In this document: positions 8,422-12,279 of the stretch, piece by piece
How positions within the stretch are numbered: position 1 is the first letter of the stretch
Layout of the letters: the number at the start of each line of letters is the position of its first letter
NCBI GenBank assembly: GCA_016946835.1
Contig: JACVTC010000676.1
Location: forward strand, 1-12,279
Direction: 5' to 3'
DNA from: Neocallimastix lanati (nom. inval.)
Taxonomy: Eukaryota > Neocallimastigomycota > Neocallimastigomycetes > Neocallimastigales > Neocallimastigaceae
Length of the DNA: 12,279 nucleotides
Notes under the pieces: generated by a model
Seen by the model: only the letters and a program-made list of their open reading frames with translations
What the model was told of the DNA's origin: nothing
The model's database searches: none
Program-made: the position numbers and the translations under genes

Positions 8422-8505
8422 AGTGCAGCGCCCGGATTCTCCACCAAAAATATGATACGATATATTTTAAATATTCGTATTTACAATAGTTTTGGGCGCT
8501 ACACT
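8422..8505. repeat. GC-rich 12-bp inverted repeat spanning 84 bp, candidate LTR edge
   Basis: AGTGCAGCGCCC (8422-8433) and GGGCGCTACACT (8494-8505) are inverted copies with one mismatch, and each is 8 or 7 GC of 12 in a region otherwise nearly pure AT. Inside lies a second palindromic pair, ATACGA (8455-8460) with TCGTAT (8475-8480). On the element strand the right arm reads TGTAGCGCCC, like gypsy LTR starts, and the left arm ends in TGCA. Next to the left arm, 8434-8446 reads on the minus strand TGGTGGAGAATCC, which begins with the TGG expected of a tRNA primer binding site. Which of these roles applies cannot be decided without the other LTR. Confidence 0.75.
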
Positions 8506-8600
8506 GGGGAATTGTATTAAATTATATATTCTAATAATAATATTAATTATTTTATTTAGTTATTTAAAAATTTTTATTTTATGATATTTGTTTTGTAATA

Positions 8601-8674
8601 TTTTATTTTTATTTTATTTTAATTTTATTTTATTTTAATTTTATTTTATTTTATTTTATTTTATTTTATTTTTA
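8601..8674. repeat. (TTTTA)n pentanucleotide microsatellite
   Basis: About 14 units of TTTTA, with two TTTTAA variants and a few T5 variants. Nothing coding overlaps it. Confidence 0.9.
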
Positions 8675-9026
8675 TCATATTAATTAACTATTAATAATTA
8701 TGATTTAATTATAATATTCTATAATTAATTACTTAAACAACTAATTTTATTAAAACTAATAACTAAACTACTATCTCGACTAATTAAAACATTTTTCTTA
8801 TATTAAATCAACTATTACTAATTAACATATATCAATAATTTATTAACAAGTTTTTTTTTTTTTTTATAATAATATTTTTATATATTTTTTTTTCATAATT
8901 ATTATCTCTATATTAAATCATAATTATTATATTTTATATAAACATTAATATAAAAGTTTATATTATAATAATTAAATTTTATACTATAATAATATTATTT
9001 TATATGATTTATAATTAATATAATTC
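8675..9026. other. AT-rich non-coding stretch, no gene seen
   Basis: Both strands are full of stops, and no RNA gene or motif stands out. There is a T-run at 8851-8866 and short AT palindromes, as expected from composition. Confidence 0.7.
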
Positions 9027-9133
9027 ACTATTTTTATATAATTAATTTTATAATAATATATATTACTATTTTTATATAATTAATTTTATAATATATATTA
9101 CTAACTTTATATAATTAATATAATTTAATAATA
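9027..9133. repeat. Imperfect tandem repeat, three units of about 35-38 bp
   Basis: Units start at 9027, 9065 and 9100, each beginning ACTA and containing TTTATATAATTAAT. Units 1 and 2 are almost identical apart from a three-base difference; unit 3 has drifted. Confidence 0.8.
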
Positions 9134-9177
9134 ATTTTAAAATATCATTATTTTTCTTTTCATCTTGTATCATCATG

Positions 9178-9221
9178 TAAGAAATAATAATTATTTACTA
9201 ATAAATAATTATTATTTCTTA
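9178..9221. repeat. Perfect 20-bp hairpin with 4-nt loop
   Basis: Arm TAAGAAATAATAATTATTTA (9178-9197), loop CTAA, then its exact reverse complement (9202-9221). Long perfect AT hairpins can arise by chance here, but 20 of 20 paired bases with a tetraloop is notable. No T-run directly follows to suggest a terminator. Confidence 0.85.
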
Positions 9222-9266
9222 GTCTTTATAATTATTGATAATAATTATTAATTTATTTAAATTATA

Positions 9267-9390
9267 ATTAATTCATACATTGAGATATTATTATCAAATT
9301 TATTATAATTGTAATTATTCATACACTTAAATAATATTAGAAAATTTATTTAAATAATTATTATATGTACACTTATTAATATTATTAATC
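9267..9390. repeat. Degenerate tandem repeat, period about 47 bp
   Basis: ATTAATTCATACATTGAGAT (9267) is echoed by ATTATTCATACACTTAAATA (9314), and weakly by ATTATTATATGTACACTTAT near 9357. The similarity is modest and may be partly compositional. Confidence 0.45.
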
Positions 9391-9577
9391 TTATTTAGTT
9401 ATTCATTTAATTATCAAGTTAATGTAGACATTAGTTTTATTTATTTTTTACATTGTACATTTAAAAGAACAATTAATAAGTTTCTGTATTTTTTATAATT
9501 CTGTATTTTAGTTTAAAGATAGTTTTATGTTAATAAGTTTAGATTAGATTTTAAAAATAATATTTAGAAAAATAGAA

Positions 9578-10146
9578 TAATTTAGATCATTCCGGTTATT
9601 ATTGATTTTTCCTTTTATTTGATGATCTAAATTAAAATTTAGGAAATCGATATATTAAGGTTTTATCCAAATATAAAATAATATATTTGGTTTTACTTAA
9701 TATATATGATGATCGATATGAATAGAATATCGATCAAAAAACTTATCTAGTTTTTTCTTCTAATCTTTTTCTAGATAAGATATTTTTTAAGATTAGAAAA
9801 CCCTTTTTATTTAACCTTATTTCCATAAAAAATATAAATAAGGCTCTTGATTTCCCTTTAAGAAATCAAGAGTTATTATTATAAAAATATAGTTATAATA
9901 ATAGCAATTTTATATTTTAAATTTTAATAAATTAATAAAACATTTTATTCAAAAACATATTTTTTAAAACCAAATTTATCCAAATATTCCTTCTTTTACT
10001 TTTTGTGTTGTTATTATAATTAATTTTATAATAAACTCTCTTTTTAGGTAAAATTTTTATTTTTATTTTATTTCTCAACTTAATGAATTAGTCATTAAGT
10101 TGAAGTTAATAATCATATTTAGTAATAGAACTTAGTATGATTATTA
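9578..10146. other. Dense cluster of short stem-loops, unknown function
   Basis: Consecutive inverted repeats, all perfect: 9578-9590/9622-9634 (13 bp); 9650-9659/9696-9705 enclosing 9667-9675/9682-9690; 9710-9719/9727-9736 (10); 9742-9750/9771-9779 (9) interleaved with 9758-9767/9789-9798 (10); 9815-9822/9836-9843 (8); 9844-9854/9862-9872 (11); 9874-9884/9893-9903 (11); then 10075-10086/10092-10103 (12) and 10107-10117/10136-10146 (11). Several stems contain G and C (CTCTTGATTTC, TGATCGATAT, TCAACTTAATGA), so they are not just AT noise. No open frame of note exists on either strand. It could be a structured non-coding RNA, a fold-back element, or scars of template switching. Confidence 0.6.
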
Positions 10147-10730
10147 CACATCAATTGATAAATAACAAAATTATTAAATTAAAATAAATAATAAAAAACA
10201 AATTCTTGATAAAGTTTTCTAACTTAACCCAAAAATTAATCCATTCTAAAAAAAAAATTAAATCCATATTTAAGAAAAATTAATTAAATAAAGATAATTA
10301 AATAAAATAATAATAAATTAATTAATTATTAATAATTTTAATTAAAAATTAAAATAAATTAATAAATAATATTTTTCTAAGACTACAAATAAACAAAATA
10401 ATAAACAAATTTAATAAATTATAAATAACAAATAAACAAACTTATAAACATCTCAAAATTAAAATTAACTAGTTAAATAATTTTTTAAGTTACTTTTATT
10501 TAAAATAATGATTATTTTATTTATTTTATAACTCAACTTTTATAAACAAATTGTAATTAAAATAACATTTTAAAACTCATCTTTATCAACATTTTAATTG
10601 TAAATATTGTTTAATTTAATAATAAATTATTCTTTATTTCTCTTTTATTAATTTTATTATTTTAATGTAAATAGTTTAAAATCAAAGAAAAATATAAAAA
10701 CATGTAAATATTTCTTATAAATTATTCTTT
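10147..10730. other. AT-rich non-coding stretch, no gene seen
   Basis: Composition is close to pure A/T with scattered AATAAA- and TTATTA-like words. Stops are frequent in all frames and no structured or repeated element was recognised. Confidence 0.7.
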
Positions 10731-10920
10731 ATTATTAATTATTTAATAAATTATTATAAATATTTTATTAGTTTTAATAATCAAAAGTATGATTATTAAT
10801 TATTTAATAAATTATTATAGATATTTTATTAGTTTTTAATAATCAATTTTTTTTATGATTATTAATTATTTTGATAAATTATTATATATTTTATTAGTTA
10901 TTAATAATCAATTTTATTAT
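10731..10920. repeat. Tandem repeat, three units of about 61-66 bp with inverted ends
   Basis: Units start at about 10731, 10792 and 10858, each with ATTATTAATTATTT near the start, then TAAATTATTATA and ATTTTATTAGTT and ending TTAATAATCA. In units 2 and 3 the flanking TGATTATTAA and TTAATAATCA are inverted copies, so each unit can fold on itself. Confidence 0.8.
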
Positions 10921-11200
10921 TAAAATTTAAAATAAATTAGTATAAATAATAAATATTTCATTTTATTATTTTATTAGTTTTTAACAATTATTTTATTAAT
11001 TTAAACAAAATTAATTATTAAATAAATAAAGATTAATATTAAAATAAAAATAAATTTTTTTAATAAAACATTTTTGTGTTTAATAATAAAACATATTTAT
11101 TTTTTTAAATTCCTTAAATCAATTTTTATTCAGTATTTATCCTTTTATTCACTTCTGCAAAATTTAATTTTTGTAGATTAAGAATATTAGGTATAAATCA
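10921..11200. other. AT-rich non-coding stretch, no gene seen
   Basis: No open frame, RNA gene or strong repeat. Complexity rises slightly from about 11100, just before the ATG-containing stretch at 11201. Confidence 0.6.
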
Positions 11201-11265
11201 ATGGTGGAGAATCCTCTTGTTGTCCCGGTGGTAAGTAAAATTTTTTTTTTTTTTTAAGTTTAACA

Positions 11266-11362
11266 TTAGAATAAGCCTAGTTATTCGATAGTAATATTAA
11301 ACAATAATTAACAAAATAAATTAGTCTAGTTTTAGAATAAATCTAAATTATTCGTAGTAATA
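11266..11362. repeat. Pair of imperfect direct repeats of about 31 bp
   Basis: TTAGAATAAGCCTAGTTATT (11266 onward, ending GTAATA at 11296) resembles TTAGAATAAATCTAAATTAT (11332 onward, ending GTAATA at 11362). Both contain TTATTCG close to TAGTAATA. They sit just outside the truncated end of the LINE remnant. No function is evident. Confidence 0.5.
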
Positions 11363-11437
11363 GACTTTATAAAATTTATCCTTAAAATTATATGCAACTA
11401 AAATATTATAGTAATAAATTCTTATAAATTAAAGTTA

Positions 11438-12022
11438 AATCATATAAATAGGAACTGAATCAAAAGCTTTTTTAAGATCTAAAAAGGCTAAATATGTGAA
11501 TTTTCCTTGAAATTTTCTTCTTTGGCAAATTTCTCTAACTTAAATGAATAAACTAATGCATTCTTCACGGTTGCGGAAACCAAATTGTTCAAGGTCTAAT
11601 GAAATTATGTGTGAGAGTGCGTAAGTAGATATTTTATCTGTTATAATTTTTGAAATGATTTTCAGTCCAGCATTAATGAGAGAAATACCTCGATAATTAC
11701 TACAATCTGATAGGTCACCATTCTCAGGGATTGATTCAATAGAAGCAGAGTTCCATTTTTTAGGAAAAGACCCATTCCATATTTTATTAAAAATCAATTT
11801 AAGACACTTTCCAGCGGCAGGATGTGTTTCTAGTAATTCTTCATTGCAAAACAGAGCTTTGTAGAATTCAATCGGGATACCATCGGGGCCGGGTGCTTTG
11901 TTGTTTTTCAAAGATGAAATAGTTTTTTTAATATCGTCAATCGTAATGGGATCGTTGATATTCCAGGTAGATGATCTAGTACCTTTTGGCATAAATAAAT
12001 TGATTACCATATAAGGGAGCAA
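11438..12022 (-). pseudogene. LINE reverse transcriptase, N-terminal half only, with internal stop
   Basis: The open part is 11540-12022. Its apparent start at 12022 is a TTG codon, so the frame simply enters here. Numbered from that codon: APGPDGIP at 43-50, PKKW at 87-90, NYRGISL at 109-115 and QFGFR at 146-150, the usual order of fingers and palm motifs in non-LTR RTs. A TAA at 11540-11542 interrupts it, yet the same frame continues with REICQRRKF and LAFLDLKKAFDSVP, which is motif A with its catalytic Asp. Homology ends at about 11444 and the reading stops at 11435-11437, so motif C (YxDD) and everything after are gone. LINEs usually lose their 5' end, so the loss of the 3' half points to later deletion or an insertion breakpoint. 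Confidence 0.9.
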
Positions 12023-12039
12023 TATACCAATTAGGAAAA

Positions 12040-12279
12040 TTATTTGAAATGTATATTTTGATCTTCTTTTAATGACATGTTAAAGTCACCAACTAAGACA
12101 GCAGGAAAGTTTTTTTCTATTGTGAAACGAAACCATTGAGAAAGTTCATCAAAAGCAACTAGTCTTGCTTCCTTCCATTTGCTTTGAGGGAAGTAGATAT
12201 TACCGATAGTACATTTTTGATTCCAGAAAGAAGTAATATTAACTGAAATGATATATTTGTAAAAAAAAAACGGTTCTTG
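12040..12279 (-). pseudogene. APE-type endonuclease fragment of a LINE (open at window edge)
   Basis: The minus strand is open from the window edge to a TAA at 12040-12042, giving about 79 residues. YKYIISVNI and TIGNIYFPQSKW are followed by FPAVLVGDFNMS; GDFN at 12079-12090 is a conserved motif of the apurinic/apyrimidinic endonuclease fold that nicks the target DNA for LINE integration. The rest of the domain, including the usual SDH end motif, is missing: the RT frame begins about 20 bases further on, in another register. This is the partner of the adjacent RT fragment, with the intervening sequence deleted. It may continue to the right of the window. The short length of the motif set keeps this slightly below certainty. 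Confidence 0.75.

Larger units (their letters stand above)
70..8503 (-). mobile_element. Ty3/gypsy LTR retrotransposon, frameshifted copy with Asn-rich expansions
   Basis: On the minus strand the domains run Gag capsid, CCHC knuckle, retropepsin, RT with YIDD, RNase H, HHCC, D,D35E integrase and a GPY/F-like tail. Integrase after RNase H is the Ty3/gypsy order. The coding part is about 8.16 kb, far longer than the usual 4-5 kb, because Asn-rich tracts separate the domains. Nine single-base frame changes split the reading: near 7275, 6686, 5650, 4890, 4097, 3293, 1118, 564 and 146. No chromodomain follows integrase. The right limit (8503) is chosen because the minus strand there reads TGTAGCGCCC, which resembles gypsy LTR starts (TGTRACRCCC-like); this is tentative. 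No 3' LTR is visible, since pol ends 70 bases from the window edge. Identity of the family is certain; element boundaries are not. Confidence 0.93.

Noticed and set aside
8422-8505. tRNA gene (84 nt with paired ends)
   Set aside because: The end pairing is 12 bp, not 7, and no T-arm (GTTCRA), D-arm or anticodon arm can be drawn.
10731-10920. CRISPR-like array
   Set aside because: The repeats are directly adjacent, AT-only and imperfect, with no unique spacers, and the window is eukaryotic.
8523-11440. Inserted mitochondrial DNA because of the extreme AT content
   Set aside because: No mitochondrial protein, rRNA or tRNA is recognisable, and the composition is shared with the coding regions of both elements.

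Overview
The window is extremely AT-rich eukaryotic DNA, dominated by ATT/AAT triplet runs, (TTTTA)n and (AT)n tracts. It carries two retrotransposon remnants separated by about 3 kb of non-coding DNA, and I see no ordinary host gene. AT bias, Asn-rich low-complexity coding, a Ty3/gypsy element and an APE-type LINE together suggest an AT-rich protist or early-diverging fungus. An anaerobic gut fungus (Neocallimastigomycota) is my first guess and a dictyostelid the alternative; this is inference from composition and style, not a match.

Region 1 (about 70-8503, minus strand) is one Ty3/gypsy LTR retrotransposon read from right to left. The order is Gag capsid and CCHC zinc knuckle (8232-7276), a very long Asn-rich tract with a few non-repetitive islands (7275-4885), retropepsin (about 4896-4089), reverse transcriptase (4100-3287, continuing after 3296), RNase H (to about 2460), a second Asn-rich linker of about 400 residues (about 2450-1243), then integrase with HHCC, D,D35E and a GPY/F-like module (1116-70). 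Gag order (gag-PR-RT-RH-IN) places it in Ty3/gypsy. Nine single-nucleotide frame changes break the reading into ten pieces, yet between the breaks I found no stop codon, so the damage is either very recent or a consensus-sequencing artefact. The 3' LTR, if present, lies left of the window; the 5' LTR boundary is not settled, but a GC-rich inverted repeat at 8422-8505 is the best landmark.

Region 2 (about 8523-11440) is AT-rich and gene-free. It holds microsatellites, tandem repeats (9027-9133, 9267-9390, 10731-10920), a perfect 20-bp hairpin (9178-9221) and a striking cluster of about ten short stem-loops packed into 9578-10146, including two interleaved stems able to form a pseudoknot.

Region 3 (11438-12279, minus strand) is a decayed LINE: the C-terminal part of an APE-type endonuclease with its GDFN motif, then the first half of a reverse transcriptase up to motif A. 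It has a stop codon inside RT, a lost segment between EN and RT, and ends abruptly before the catalytic YxDD motif.

The most unusual biology is a gypsy polyprotein that carries more than 1,000 residues of Asn-rich, prion-like sequence placed strictly between its folded domains. The most unexplained DNA is the stem-loop cluster at 9578-10146.
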